From the NCBI GenBank assembly GCA_035196065.1, contig CP136575.1:1-64000 (forward strand): a DNA stretch of 64,000 bases, given 5' to 3'. Below, one piece after another: positions 24,396-32,335 of this stretch. The notes beneath the pieces were generated by a model that was given only the letters and a program-made list of their open reading frames with translations, searched no databases and had not been told where the DNA came from. The stretch's first letter is position 1, and each line of letters opens with the position of its first letter. Origin of the DNA: Sphingobium sp. GTDB lineage: Bacteria > Pseudomonadota > Alphaproteobacteria > Sphingomonadales > Sphingomonadaceae. The translations under genes and the position numbers were made by a program.

Positions 24396-26087
24396 CTAAG
24401 GTTTGGCAGGCACCAGTTCCCCAAACACCGGCTTTCCGTCCTTCACCGTTGCCACCACCTTGATCTTGTAAATCTCGGCTGGATCGGTTGTCAGGGGATT
24501 GCCGTCTAGCAATACTAGGTCAGCGCGCTTGCCGGGCTCGATGCTACCTTTGCTGCTATCCTCGCCAATTTGCCATGCGGCATTGATCGTTACTTGTTGC
24601 AGGGCGCGATACGGCGATACCCGCTCCATCGGCCCCAATATATCACCAGATTGCGTGCGGCGATTCACCGAAGACCATACCAGCCGAAGTATATCGGGCG
24701 GCACCACCGGCGAATCATTATGCGCCGTCGGGCGAAGCCCAAGCGCCCAGGCGGTGGCCTGAGGCGAAATGAAATCCGCCCGTTTCGCACCAAGGGCCAC
24801 TTCACGGTGCCAATCGCCCCAATAGAATGTGTGGTTCGCAAAGAAGCTCGGCTGGATATCCAGCACCTTCATCGCCTCCAACTGGTCACGCTGCACCACT
24901 TGGTTATGGATCGCGATGGTACGCCGGCCCGATAGGCCGTTGGCGCGCACACCGTCGATCAGCGCCTGCGCTGCAGCATCGCCATTGACATGGACGAACA
25001 CCTGCCAGCCATTTTTCGCGGCATCGGCAAGCTTAGCGTTGAACAGCGACAGGTCTATCGCCGGATAACCGGCATAGCCTTCTTTCTGGCCATGTGGTGG
25101 AACCGGCACAGCATCCTTCAGCCAGGCTGTGCGCCCCTGCGGCGATCCATCGAGCGTCAGTTTTACCCCTCCAATGCGGACATTGCCGACATAGCCCTTG
25201 CCGATCCGTGCGCGCACAGCCTCAGGCCAATCCCGCTCAAACGAGGTCAGAGCAACAATATCAATCGGCAGCACACCGCGCTTTGCCGCCTCTTCATAGG
25301 CAGGCCAGCTTTCGGGCATGATCCGCCCATCCTGCCCAGTCGTAATCCCGTTGGCCGCATAGATTTTCGCACCAGCCACAAGCGGCGCAATGTTTGCCTC
25401 AATGCTGGATGGCGCAAGTATCTTCATCAGCGGATACATTGCCGTTTCCTCGATAACGCCGTTGGGGGTCTTTCCGTCTGCCTCCCGCCGGATTACCCCG
25501 CCTGCCGGATCAGGCGTATCCGGCCCGAACCCAACCATTTTCAGCATGGCGGAATTCATCGAAGCAAAATGGCCGCTGACATGGATGACAAGGATGGGCA
25601 ATGTTGAGGACACTGCGTCCAGATCATGACGCGTGGGGTGCCTCCGTTCGGCCAACTGCGAATCATCATAACCATTGCCGATGATCAACGGCATGGCGGC
25701 GGGCCGCGGATAGTTGCGCAGCACTTCCTGCAATTGCGCGATGCTGGCAACTTCGCCGACCGGCGGCGGTTGCAGAGGCGCCATGGCAGCATTTTGTCCA
25801 ACAAAACCAATATGGCCATGCGCATCGATAAATCCGGGCAATAAGGTGCGGCCCTTGAGATCAACCGATTCCGCCTTGCCTCGCGCGGCCTTTTTGACCT
25901 CTGCAAGGCTGCCGGTGACCACGATCTTGCCATCGCGGACCAGCACTGCTTCCACGCTCGCCGGCTGGTCGCCCGCCATCGTCACGATCGGTCCACCACT
26001 AATGATCATGCCACCATCCGACGGCGGCGGAGCGGCAGCTAACAAAACAGGCGCAAGAAGCAGCAGATAGTGGCGACGCAATTTCAT
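24396..26087 (-). CDS. Exported amidohydrolase, YtcJ-like
   Basis: 563 residues with a signal peptide (MKLRRHYLLLLAPVLLAAA), so the enzyme is exported. It belongs to the amidohydrolase 3 group: metal-binding pattern begins with GFIDAHGHIGF, then an internal VKLTLDGSPQGRT, HVNGDAAAQ and THANDSP-like stretch (RPTAHNDSP), and the tail GSIEPGKRADLVLLDGNPLT. These enzymes hydrolyse C-N bonds of amides or cyclic ureas with one or two zinc ions; substrate unknown. Stands alone, convergent with clpS and divergent from an SDR gene. Confidence 0.9.
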   Translation of the reverse strand: MKLRRHYLLLLAPVLLAAAPPPSDGGMIISGGPIVTMAGDQPASVEAVLVRDGKIVVTGSLAEVKKAARGKAESVDLKGRTLLPGFIDAHGHIGFVGQNAAMAPLQPPPVGEVASIAQLQEVLRNYPRPAAMPLIIGNGYDDSQLAERRHPTRHDLDAVSSTLPILVIHVSGHFASMNSAMLKMVGFGPDTPDPAGGVIRREADGKTPNGVIEETAMYPLMKILAPSSIEANIAPLVAGAKIYAANGITTGQDGRIMPESWPAYEEAAKRGVLPIDIVALTSFERDWPEAVRARIGKGYVGNVRIGGVKLTLDGSPQGRTAWLKDAVPVPPHGQKEGYAGYPAIDLSLFNAKLADAAKNGWQVFVHVNGDAAAQALIDGVRANGLSGRRTIAIHNQVVQRDQLEAMKVLDIQPSFFANHTFYWGDWHREVALGAKRADFISPQATAWALGLRPTAHNDSPVVPPDILRLVWSSVNRRTQSGDILGPMERVSPYRALQQVTINAAWQIGEDSSKGSIEPGKRADLVLLDGNPLTTDPAEIYKIKVVATVKDGKPVFGELVPAKP

Positions 26088-26172
26088 GTTTCTCTCTCCG
26101 AATTTAGCATCGCTATCATTTGCAAATTAGGCGCTGGCAAGCGATTAAGTGGGCAAGGGAGAATAGGGTTTG

Positions 26173-26898
26173 ATGACAGCAGCTTTGATCATCGGTGCAG
26201 GCGACGCCACCGGCGGGGCGATAGCACGGGCCTTTGCAGCGGAGGGTTACATCGCTTGCGTCAACCGCCGACCCCGCCATGCCGACAAGTTGGAGGCGCT
26301 GGCGGCATCGATCCGCGATAGCGGACATGAGGCGAAGGCTTTCCCGGCCGACGCACGCGATGAGGATGCAATGATCACATTGGTCGAAACAGTAGAACGC
26401 GAAGCCGGGCCGATCGATGTTGCCGTGTTCAACATCGGCGCCAATGTGCGCTTTGCCGTTACAGATACCAGTGCGCAGGTGTATCGCAAGGTCTGGGAAA
26501 TGGCGACCTTTGCCGGTTTCCTGATGGGCCGCGAAGTGGCGAAGCGCATGGCGGAGCGGCAGCGCGGGACCATCATCTTCACAGGCGCGACCGCCAGCCT
26601 GCGTGGCGGAGACGGTTTCTCGGCCTTCTCTGGTGCGAAAGCGGCGCTACGGATGCTGGCACAATCCATGGCGCGCGAATTGGGACCACAGGGCATCCAT
26701 GTCGCCCATGTCGTGATTGACGGCGGGATCGACACGGAGTTTGTCCGCGGGTTACGCCCCGATTTCGAGGAGGCAAAGGCCCACGACCTTGTGCTATCCC
26801 CCGATGCGATAGCCGCGCAATATGTGATGCTGCACAAACAACATCGTAGCGCATGGACGCATGAACTCGACCTGCGCCCTTGGGGAGAGAAATTCTGA
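26173..26898 (+). CDS. SDR-fold protein with Phe in place of catalytic Tyr
   Basis: About 241 residues from the ATG at 26173. It has a short-chain dehydrogenase fold, but the nucleotide loop (IIGAGDATGGAIARAF) departs from TGxxxGxG, and the active-site stretch is FSAFSGAKAALRML, where Phe replaces the Tyr of YxxxK while the Lys remains. This fits the group described in domain databases as SDR_c10, with Phe and an incomplete Gly-rich motif. It may have another activity or a binding role. Its last base is shared with the ATG of an isomerase gene, so they are coupled. Confidence 0.88.
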   Translation: MTAALIIGAGDATGGAIARAFAAEGYIACVNRRPRHADKLEALAASIRDSGHEAKAFPADARDEDAMITLVETVEREAGPIDVAVFNIGANVRFAVTDTSAQVYRKVWEMATFAGFLMGREVAKRMAERQRGTIIFTGATASLRGGDGFSAFSGAKAALRMLAQSMARELGPQGIHVAHVVIDGGIDTEFVRGLRPDFEEAKAHDLVLSPDAIAAQYVMLHKQHRSAWTHELDLRPWGEKF

Positions 26899-27497
26899 TG
26901 ACAAAAACCTTTGAATTCCTGTTCGATTTCGGCGGACCAAATAGCTATCTTGCCCATAAGGTGCTGCCTGAATTCTGCGCCGGGCATGGCGCTGAGGCCA
27001 TCTATGTGCCCGTGCTTCTGGGCGGACTGTTCAAGATCACCAACAATCAGGCCCCGCTTATTCGTTATGCCGAAACCCCGGCAAAGCGCAATTACGAGAT
27101 GCTCGAGTTTGATCGTTTTGTAAAAGCACACAAAATCCCGTTCACAATGAACGCCCACTTCCCCATCAACTCCCTGCACCTGATGCGCGGTGCGGTCGCG
27201 GCCCGGCATCTGGGCTGCTTCATGCCCTATGTGGAGGCTGTAATGGCTGCCATGTGGGAGAAAGGAGCGAACATGGGCGATGCGGACATCGTGCGCGCAA
27301 CCTTAGACGAAGCGGGGCTAGACAGCGCGGCGATTCTGCTCAAGGCCGACGACGCGGAAGTTAAGGCAGAGCTGGTCGCGAACACAGAAAAGGCAGCAGA
27401 GCGCGGGGCCTTTGGCGTACCGACATTCTTTGTCGGCGACGAAATTTTCTGGGGCAAGGAGAGATTGAGCCAAGTAGCCGACGCTTTGGTCGGCTAA
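26898..27497 (+). CDS. 2-hydroxychromene-2-carboxylate isomerase-like protein, second copy
   Basis: 199 residues from the ATG at 26898 (TGATG overlap with the SDR stop). DsbA/GST-kappa fold: FEFLFDFGGPNSYLAHKVLPEF at the N-terminus, with Gly-Gly-Pro-Asn where other members have Ser-Pro, and GAFGVPTFFVGDEIFWGKERL at the C-terminus (cis-Pro). It is diverged from the copy at 10.2 kb. Substrate unknown; glutathione use is a family property. The coupling to an SDR with an unusual active site suggests a two-step transformation, which is inference. Confidence 0.88.
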   Translation: MTKTFEFLFDFGGPNSYLAHKVLPEFCAGHGAEAIYVPVLLGGLFKITNNQAPLIRYAETPAKRNYEMLEFDRFVKAHKIPFTMNAHFPINSLHLMRGAVAARHLGCFMPYVEAVMAAMWEKGANMGDADIVRATLDEAGLDSAAILLKADDAEVKAELVANTEKAAERGAFGVPTFFVGDEIFWGKERLSQVADALVG

Positions 27498-27515
27498 CCG
27501 ACCGGGATCCTCCGC

Positions 27516-27860
27516 TCACTCTACGATCCGGAATTCCGCTTTGCGCGTAAACCGGCGATCGCTGCCGTCGGGGACGGGGGGAAAGCCGGCCAAACGAATG
27601 GCGCTTTGGCAAGCAGCACGGTCGAGATCAACGTGGCCGCTGCTGCTCGTGATAGCGCAGGATTTCGGTCTACCGTCCGCTCCGACAGTTAGCGCAAGGA
27701 CAACCGTTCCCTGACGTCCTTCGCGCAAGGCCCGGACAGGATAATCAACCGTGATTAATTCTACGGCAGGAGCGGCCTCAGCCCCGTCGACTGCTACGGC
27801 ATTGCAAGGCGTGACGACTTGAAGGGCCGCGCATAATCCATACAGAAAACATGGTTTCAT
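27516..27860 (-). CDS. Small exported TonB-C-terminal-domain protein
   Basis: 114 residues from the ATG at 27860. A hydrophobic N-terminus (MKPCFLYGLCAALQVVTPCNAVA) acts as signal peptide; it is not a transmembrane anchor followed by a Pro-rich region as in TonB itself. The rest is a TonB C-terminal domain: VDYPVRALREGRQGTVVLALTVGADGRPKSCAITSSSGHVDLDRAACQSAIRLAGFPP. Such stand-alone domains are probably periplasmic and may contact TonB boxes. The longer reading from 27908 is less likely. Neighbouring murA is divergent. Confidence 0.82.
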   Translation of the reverse strand: MKPCFLYGLCAALQVVTPCNAVAVDGAEAAPAVELITVDYPVRALREGRQGTVVLALTVGADGRPKSCAITSSSGHVDLDRAACQSAIRLAGFPPVPDGSDRRFTRKAEFRIVE

Positions 27861-27926
27861 GGCGTCGATTCCTGCTCCTGCATTAGTCTGGCTTGCCTCC
27901 GCACACAATGCCGCTAAATACGGGCG

Positions 27927-29210
27927 ATGGATAAAATCATCATTCGCGGCGGCAATCAGCTCAGAGGCAAAATCCCGATTTCAGGCGCAAAAAACAGTGC
28001 TTTGACACTGCTTCCCTGTGCGCTGCTGACCGACGAGCCGCTGACGTTGCGCAACCTTCCCCGACTTGCCGATATTGATGGCTTTCAGCATCTGCTGAAC
28101 CAATTTGGTATTTCTACCACCATAGCCGGATCGCGCCCCGAGGATTTCGGGCGGGTGATGACGCTGGAAGCGCCCCGGATTACTTCCTCTGTCGCACCCT
28201 ATGAGCTGGTGCGTAAGATGCGCGCATCGATTCTCGTCCTTGGTCCGATGCTCGCACGGATGGGGGAAGCGACGGTATCACTGCCTGGCGGCTGTGCGAT
28301 CGGCAACAGACCAATCGACCTGCACCTGAAGGCACTGGAAGCCTTTGGCGCAGAGATTGAACTGGCCTCAGGCTATGTGAAGGCGACGGCACCGGGCAGC
28401 GGCCTGCCGGGCGGCAGCTACACATTTCCGGTTGTGTCAGTGGGTGCCACCGAAAATGCCTTGATGGCCGCAGTGCTCGCCAAGGGCACCTGCATCCTCC
28501 ACAATGCCGCGCGCGAGCCTGAAATCGTTGATCTGTGCAATCTGCTGGTTGCTATGGGTGCGCATATCGAAGGCATCGGCAGTTCGGACCTGATCATCCA
28601 TGGCAGGGACAGGCTGCATGGCGCCACTTATCGGGTGATGAGCGACCGTATCGAAGCCGGCAGCTATGCCTGCGCGGTTGCCACCACAGGCGGCGAAGTC
28701 GAGCTGGTCGGGGCAAATGAACCGGAAATGCAGGCCACCGTCGACGCCCTGCGCGCTGCAGGCGTTTCAGTTGAAGCGATCGCCGGCGGATTGAAAGTTG
28801 CCGCCGAAGGCAGGCTGAAGCCGCTGACAATCTCGACCGCGCCCTATCCGGGCTTTGCCACCGACATGCAGGCGCAGTTCATGGCGATGCTATGCATGGC
28901 CGATGGTGCCAGCGTGCTGACCGAAACAATCTTTGAAAACCGCTATATGCACGTTCCCGAACTCAACCGGATGGGCGCTCATATAGAGACCAAGGGTCGA
29001 ACCGCGATCGTCCATGGTGTGCAGAAACTTACCGGAGCGCCGGTGATGGCGACCGACCTGCGTGCGTCGATGAGCCTGATCATCGCCGGCCTGATTGCCG
29101 AGGGCGAAACGCAGGTGCAGCGCATTTATCACCTGGATCGCGGCTATGAACGCCTAGAGGAAAAGCTGCAACTGGCGGGCGCAGATATCGAACGCGTTGG
29201 TGCAGATTGA
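27927..29210 (+). CDS. murA: UDP-N-acetylglucosamine 1-carboxyvinyltransferase
   Basis: 427 residues, the normal length. MurA transfers enolpyruvate from PEP to UDP-GlcNAc, the first committed step of peptidoglycan. It shows the KN pair (SGAKNSAL, Lys22-Asn23), the catalytic Cys123 in [16 protein letters not shown], and the C-terminal [21 protein letters not shown]. The Cys makes it a fosfomycin-sensitive type. Single-copy essential enzyme, cytoplasmic. It stands alone; the next gene downstream is the LOV-HTH regulator, with an 82-118 base gap depending on its start. Confidence 0.97.
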   Translation: MDKIIIRGGNQLRGKIPISGAKNSALTLLPCALLTDEPLTLRNLPRLADIDGFQHLLNQFGISTTIAGSRPEDFGRVMTLEAPRITSSVAPYELVRKMRASILVLGPMLARMGEATVSLPGGCAIGNRPIDLHLKALEAFGAEIELASGYVKATAPGSGLPGGSYTFPVVSVGATENALMAAVLAKGTCILHNAAREPEIVDLCNLLVAMGAHIEGIGSSDLIIHGRDRLHGATYRVMSDRIEAGSYACAVATTGGEVELVGANEPEMQATVDALRAAGVSVEAIAGGLKVAAEGRLKPLTISTAPYPGFATDMQAQFMAMLCMADGASVLTETIFENRYMHVPELNRMGAHIETKGRTAIVHGVQKLTGAPVMATDLRASMSLIIAGLIAEGETQVQRIYHLDRGYERLEEKLQLAGADIERVGAD

Positions 29211-29328
29211 GGCGGCCTAGGAGTATCCAATTGTAAACGAAAAATTCGGACTACAGTAAAAACCCTGTATTCCGCTTGCCAAGTGGCGCCGAATGTTCCA
29301 TTTTCCCCGCGAAGGGAATCTGAATATC

Positions 29329-29949
29329 ATGCACATGCGCGTAGCGAGCCGGAAGCGGCACCCGGTTCTGGATTCGATCCAACACAGCCCCATTGCGACA
29401 GTTGTCAGCGACCCCAAGCAGGAAGATAACCCGCTGATCGCGGTCAATCAGGCGTTTCTCGACCTAACCGGCTACGATGCCGATGAGGTTTTGGGACGCA
29501 ACTGCCGGTTTCTGCGCGGCGCCGATACTGAAACTGGTCAGACTGAACGGCTGCGCCAAGCCATTCAGGAGCGTCGATCCACACTCGCCGAGCTGGTCAA
29601 TTACCGCAAGGACGGCTCTCCCTTTCGCAACGCCGTGGTAATTGCGCCACTGTTCGATGATGCAGGGCGTGTAGAGTATTTCGTCGGATCACAGATCGAA
29701 GTCGTCCATGACGAAGAGAGCATCGCGGTTGTGAGGCAGCAGGAGGCAGCGCGCATTGTCGAGCGACTGTCACCGCGCCAGCGCGAAATCCTGAGACACA
29801 TGGCTCAAGGTTTCCGCACCAAGCAGATCGCCTATATGCTCTCGCTGAGCGAGAAGACCGTGCAGATGCATCGGATGCTGATGTTCAAGAAATTGTCGAC
29901 GTCAAATGCGGCCGATGCCGTGCGCATTGCGGTCGAAGCGGGTCTCTAA
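29329..29949 (+). CDS. LOV-HTH blue-light transcription factor, EL222-like
   Basis: 206 residues from the ATG at 29329, which has AAGGGA upstream (an ATG at 29293 is the alternative start). An N-terminal PAS/LOV domain carries GRNCRFLRG, whose Cys59 forms the light-induced flavin adduct, plus NYRKDGSPFRNAVV and FVGSQIEV of the flavin pocket. A linker helix then leads to a LuxR-type HTH (LSPRQREILRHMAQGFRTKQIAYMLSLSEKTVQMHRML). This is the architecture of EL222 from Erythrobacter litoralis, which dimerises and binds DNA in blue light. Targets are unknown here; the small RNA candidate downstream is one possibility. Confidence 0.93.
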   Translation: MHMRVASRKRHPVLDSIQHSPIATVVSDPKQEDNPLIAVNQAFLDLTGYDADEVLGRNCRFLRGADTETGQTERLRQAIQERRSTLAELVNYRKDGSPFRNAVVIAPLFDDAGRVEYFVGSQIEVVHDEESIAVVRQQEAARIVERLSPRQREILRHMAQGFRTKQIAYMLSLSEKTVQMHRMLMFKKLSTSNAADAVRIAVEAGL

Positions 29950-29974
29950 ATTACCCTATAGGAGAAATCCGGTA

Positions 29975-30000
29975 GGAAATTGCCGGTATTGGCCTTCGTT
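29975..30000 (+). promoter_or_regulatory. EcfG-like promoter (GGAAA-N17-CGTT)
   Basis: GGAAA at 29975-29979 and CGTT at 29997-30000 are 17 bases apart. The consensus for the alphaproteobacterial general-stress sigma factor EcfG is GGAAC-N16/17-CGTT, so the match differs at one base. It begins 26 bases after the LOV-HTH stop. Two CCGGTA copies overlap it (29969-29974 and 29984-29989 approximately). It would drive the candidate RNA ending near 30264. Confidence 0.42.
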
Positions 30001-30007
30001 GCAAACT

Positions 30008-30264
30008 GGCTAGAATCTGCTCCTAACGATGCGGTTCAAGCAATTGTGTTCGGATAAACAGCGGGCCCTCCCTCCCTCATTCCGCTCCCATCCGAAGCTG
30101 GCCTTCCCCCCCCCGAAGGGCCAGCAACCGGCTATGAACTTATTCCGGTGGACTGAACTAATTGCTCGGCCGCGTCGTTACCGAACGCTACAAGCTGTTC
30201 CATTTCATCCTTCGGGTCGCGTCTTGTGCCGCAATTGCCATATGGCAGTGCGGCACTTTTTATT
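30008..30264 (+). ncRNA. Candidate small RNA after the LOV-HTH gene
   Basis: No convincing gene on the plus strand fills the 310 bases after the LOV-HTH stop. It holds the EcfG-like promoter, then a CCCTCCCTCCCTC run (30066-30078) that could pair with Shine-Dalgarno sites. A hairpin GCTGGCCTTC/GAAGGGCCAGC with a C8 loop follows (30097-30125), then a strong terminator at 30226-30264. The start near 30008 is inferred from the promoter. Part of the 3' end is antisense to the end of the ribbon-helix-helix gene. Confidence 0.4.
30226..30264 (+). terminator. Strong rho-independent terminator, plus strand
   Basis: GTGCCGCA (30226-30233) pairs with TGCGGCAC (30249-30256), then an inner TGCC/GGCA stem closes over an ATAT loop, and CTTTTTATT follows at 30256-30264. 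The T-rich side is on the plus strand only, although the nearest gene (ribbon-helix-helix) is on the minus strand. It must therefore end a plus transcript, such as LOV-HTH read-through or the candidate RNA. Confidence 0.85.
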
Positions 30265-30508
30265 CGGCGCTACCGCGCAACCTTTCAACCAGCCAGATCC
30301 GGATCGCACCTGCCAGTCCAGAAGGCGTCGGCGACGCAAGCCGTTGATTGTCGATTTCGCCCACCAGAGTACTAACTGGCATACCCTGTTCGGCAGCCGC
30401 CTCTACCAGCATCTCCCAGAAAAGCGGTTCCAGACTGATTGAGGTCTGGTGACCTGCAATTGTAATGCTCCGCTTAACTGGCGGATGATATGGCGGATTT
30501 AGGGCCAT
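30260..30508 (-). CDS. Ribbon-helix-helix protein (RHH_4 type)
   Basis: 82 residues, starting at the ATG that shares a base with the phaB stop (TGATG). The core VKRSITIAGHQTSISLEPLFWEMLVEAAAEQGMPVSTLVGEID is the RHH_4 form of the ribbon-helix-helix fold, expected to bind DNA as a dimer or act as an adaptor. It has no obvious partner toxin. Its tight coupling to phaB suggests a role in PHA or redox regulation, but this is inference. The final 20 residues (SGLAGAIRIWLVERLRGS) are amphipathic. Confidence 0.85.
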   Translation of the reverse strand: MALNPPYHPPVKRSITIAGHQTSISLEPLFWEMLVEAAAEQGMPVSTLVGEIDNQRLASPTPSGLAGAIRIWLVERLRGSAE

Positions 30509-31230
30509 CAATACATATGCTGGCCACCGTTGATCGACAGCGTCGATCCGGTGATGAAACTGGCATTGTCGCTGGTAAGAAATTCGACGCCGCGGGCGAT
30601 TTCCTCTGGCTGGCCCAATCGGCCGACAGGAATTTGCGCGACAATTTTTTCCATCACATTGTCAGGGATGGTCGAGAGCATTTCGGTCGCAATATAGCCT
30701 GGAGCGATGGCATTGGCTGTCACACCAAAGCGCGCGCCTTCCATGGCGAGCGATTTGGTAAAACCGTGAATGCCGGATTTGGCGGCTGCGTAGTTAACCT
30801 GGCCGATCTGGCCGCCCTGCCCGTTGACTGAGCCGACATTGACGATCCGGCCCCAGCTGCGCGTGCGCATATTGGGAAAGCAGGCCTTTGCCATGTTGAA
30901 GCAGCCCGTAAGGTCGATCCGGATGACTTCGTCCCACTGTTCAAAGGTCATTTTCATGATCGTCGCATCGCGAGTGATACCCGCATTATTGACGAGGATA
31001 TCGATTGGACCGAACTGCTCTTCAATCTCTGCACAGGCATCAAGGCAGGCCTGATGATCGCCCACATCCCATTTCCGCACATCGATGCCGGTACGAGCCG
31101 AAAAAGCACGAGCGGCTTCGTCATTACCGCCATAATTGGCGATAACATGGCGGCCCTTTTCCTTCAGCTTCAGGCTTATCGCTTCACCAATCCCGCGGGT
31201 CCCGCCGGTTACAACCGCAATACGCGTCAT
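30508..31230 (-). CDS. phaB: Acetoacetyl-CoA reductase
   Basis: 240 residues of the short-chain dehydrogenase family. TGGTRGIGEAIS is the nucleotide loop, NNAGITRDATIMKMTFEQWDEVIRIDL is the PhaB-type segment, and the catalytic Ser and YAAAK lie in GSVNGQGGQIGQVNYAAAKSGIHGFTKSLA. PhaB reduces acetoacetyl-CoA with NADPH to (R)-3-hydroxybutyryl-CoA for PhaC. An AGGAG site lies just upstream of the ATG, within a leader holding an inverted repeat. phaA was not found in this window. A small RHH gene is coupled downstream. Confidence 0.95.
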   Translation of the reverse strand: MTRIAVVTGGTRGIGEAISLKLKEKGRHVIANYGGNDEAARAFSARTGIDVRKWDVGDHQACLDACAEIEEQFGPIDILVNNAGITRDATIMKMTFEQWDEVIRIDLTGCFNMAKACFPNMRTRSWGRIVNVGSVNGQGGQIGQVNYAAAKSGIHGFTKSLAMEGARFGVTANAIAPGYIATEMLSTIPDNVMEKIVAQIPVGRLGQPEEIARGVEFLTSDNASFITGSTLSINGGQHMY

Positions 31231-31242
31231 TTAATCCACTCC

Positions 31243-31270
31243 TGCCCTTTGCCTCCAGATAGCAAAGGCA
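31243..31270 (-). promoter_or_regulatory. Inverted repeat in the phaB leader
   Basis: CCTTTGC (31246-31252) and GCAAAGG (31262-31268) form a 7-base inverted repeat with a 9-base gap, extended imperfectly by TGC/GCA. It ends about 12 bases from the ATG region and adjoins the ribosome-binding site (AGGAG on the minus strand, near 31239-31243). It could be a hairpin controlling translation or a protein site. Confidence 0.35.
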
Positions 31271-31295
31271 TAGTTGGAGTCGGGAATAGCGACAA

Positions 31296-31311
31296 GTTGC
31301 CGTAAACGTCA
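31296..31311 (-). promoter_or_regulatory. Operator-like site upstream of phaB
   Basis: On the minus strand TGACGTTTACGGCAAC matches 14 of 16 bases of TGACGTTTACGTAAAC in the operator upstream of the paired acyl-CoA dehydrogenases (19934-19948 region). It lies about 66-81 bases before the phaB ATG. The palindrome is imperfect here, so binding would be weaker. Confidence 0.42.
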
Positions 31312-31323
31312 GCGCATTGTCAT

Positions 31324-32319
31324 TCAAAGCCAGCCGGAAAGCTCACGCCGAACAAGCGTTTCGAGCATGTCCATGCCCGGCTCGCCATCATTAAGGCACG
31401 GGATATAGGCATAGCGCTCACCGCCAGCCTCCTCGAACTGCTCCTGCCCTTGCATCGCCAGTTCCTCGAGCGTTTCGAGGCAGTCGACCGAGAAGCCCGG
31501 AGCAAAGATTGCAACCTTTTTGCGTCCCTCATGCGCCAGCCGCTCAAGCGTGGCGTCGGTGGACGGTTCGAGCCATTTTGCACGGCCAAAACGCGATTGG
31601 AAAGCGATGGTCAGCGGCCGGCCGACAGCCTCTGCCAACAGCCGGGCCGATTTCTGGCAATGGCAATGATAGGGATCGCCCAGATGCAGCGTGCGATCCG
31701 GCATGCCATGGAAACTTGCGATGATTTCTTCCGGTTCGAAATCGAGCGCCGCCAGCCCTTCGCGCAGTGATTGCGCCACCGCCTCAATATAAGCCGGATC
31801 ATCATGATAGGCAGGCAGCGTGCGAATGGCGGGCTGCCAGCGCATTGCCGCAAGCGTGCGGCCAACTTCGTCGATCACCGTTGCGGTGGTTGCACCCGAA
31901 TATTGCGGATAAAGCGGCGCAACCAAGATGCGGTTGCAGCCATCGGCCTTCATCGCGTGCAACTGCCGTTCGATCGAAGGTTCGCCGTAACGCATCGCAT
32001 AGCGAACGTCGGCGTCGGGCAGTCTTTGCTGCAGCTTTTCGGCCTGCGCCTTGCTGTAGACAGCCAGCGGCGAGCCATCGTCCATCCAGACCTTGGCGTA
32101 ATTGGCGGCCGATTTGCGGGGCCTGACATTGAGGATAATCCCACGCAGGATCGGCTGCCAGATAAGCGCAGGGATTTCCACAACGCGCCGGTCCGAAAGA
32201 AATTGCTTCAAATAGCGGCGCACGGCTGAAGGCGTCGGCGCTTCGGGCGTGCCCAGATTGACAAGCAGCACGCCGACCTTGGGCGTTTTTACGGAAGGGT
32301 GATTTTGGGGGAGGTTCAT
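31324..32319 (-). CDS. hemH: Ferrochelatase
   Basis: 331 residues of the usual length. HemH inserts ferrous iron into protoporphyrin IX. It shows the catalytic His region (SFHGMPDRTLHLGDPYHCHCQKSARLLA), the pyrrole-binding LYPQYSGATTATV and the acidic EAFQSRFG/CLETLEELAM segments (FSVDCLETLEEL). Several Cys (CHCQ, SVDCLETL, IPCLNDG) could ligate a [2Fe-2S] cluster, as reported for some alphaproteobacterial ferrochelatases, but the spacing would need modelling. It is 16 bases after the molybdenum-hydroxylase gene and probably on the same transcript. Confidence 0.94.
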   Translation of the reverse strand: MNLPQNHPSVKTPKVGVLLVNLGTPEAPTPSAVRRYLKQFLSDRRVVEIPALIWQPILRGIILNVRPRKSAANYAKVWMDDGSPLAVYSKAQAEKLQQRLPDADVRYAMRYGEPSIERQLHAMKADGCNRILVAPLYPQYSGATTATVIDEVGRTLAAMRWQPAIRTLPAYHDDPAYIEAVAQSLREGLAALDFEPEEIIASFHGMPDRTLHLGDPYHCHCQKSARLLAEAVGRPLTIAFQSRFGRAKWLEPSTDATLERLAHEGRKKVAIFAPGFSVDCLETLEELAMQGQEQFEEAGGERYAYIPCLNDGEPGMDMLETLVRRELSGWL

Positions 32320-32335
32320 AACAGCGCGATAGCCT

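Noticed and set aside
26173-26898. SDR pseudogene because the catalytic Tyr is missing
   Set aside because: The frame is intact, translation is coupled to the next gene, and a recognised SDR subgroup naturally has Phe at this place.
30029-30442. Plus-strand open frame of about 137 codons after the LOV-HTH gene
   Set aside because: Its composition is Arg/Pro/His-rich with no domain, it overlaps the ribbon-helix-helix gene on the other strand, and a terminator falls inside it. The stretch is better explained as RNA structure.
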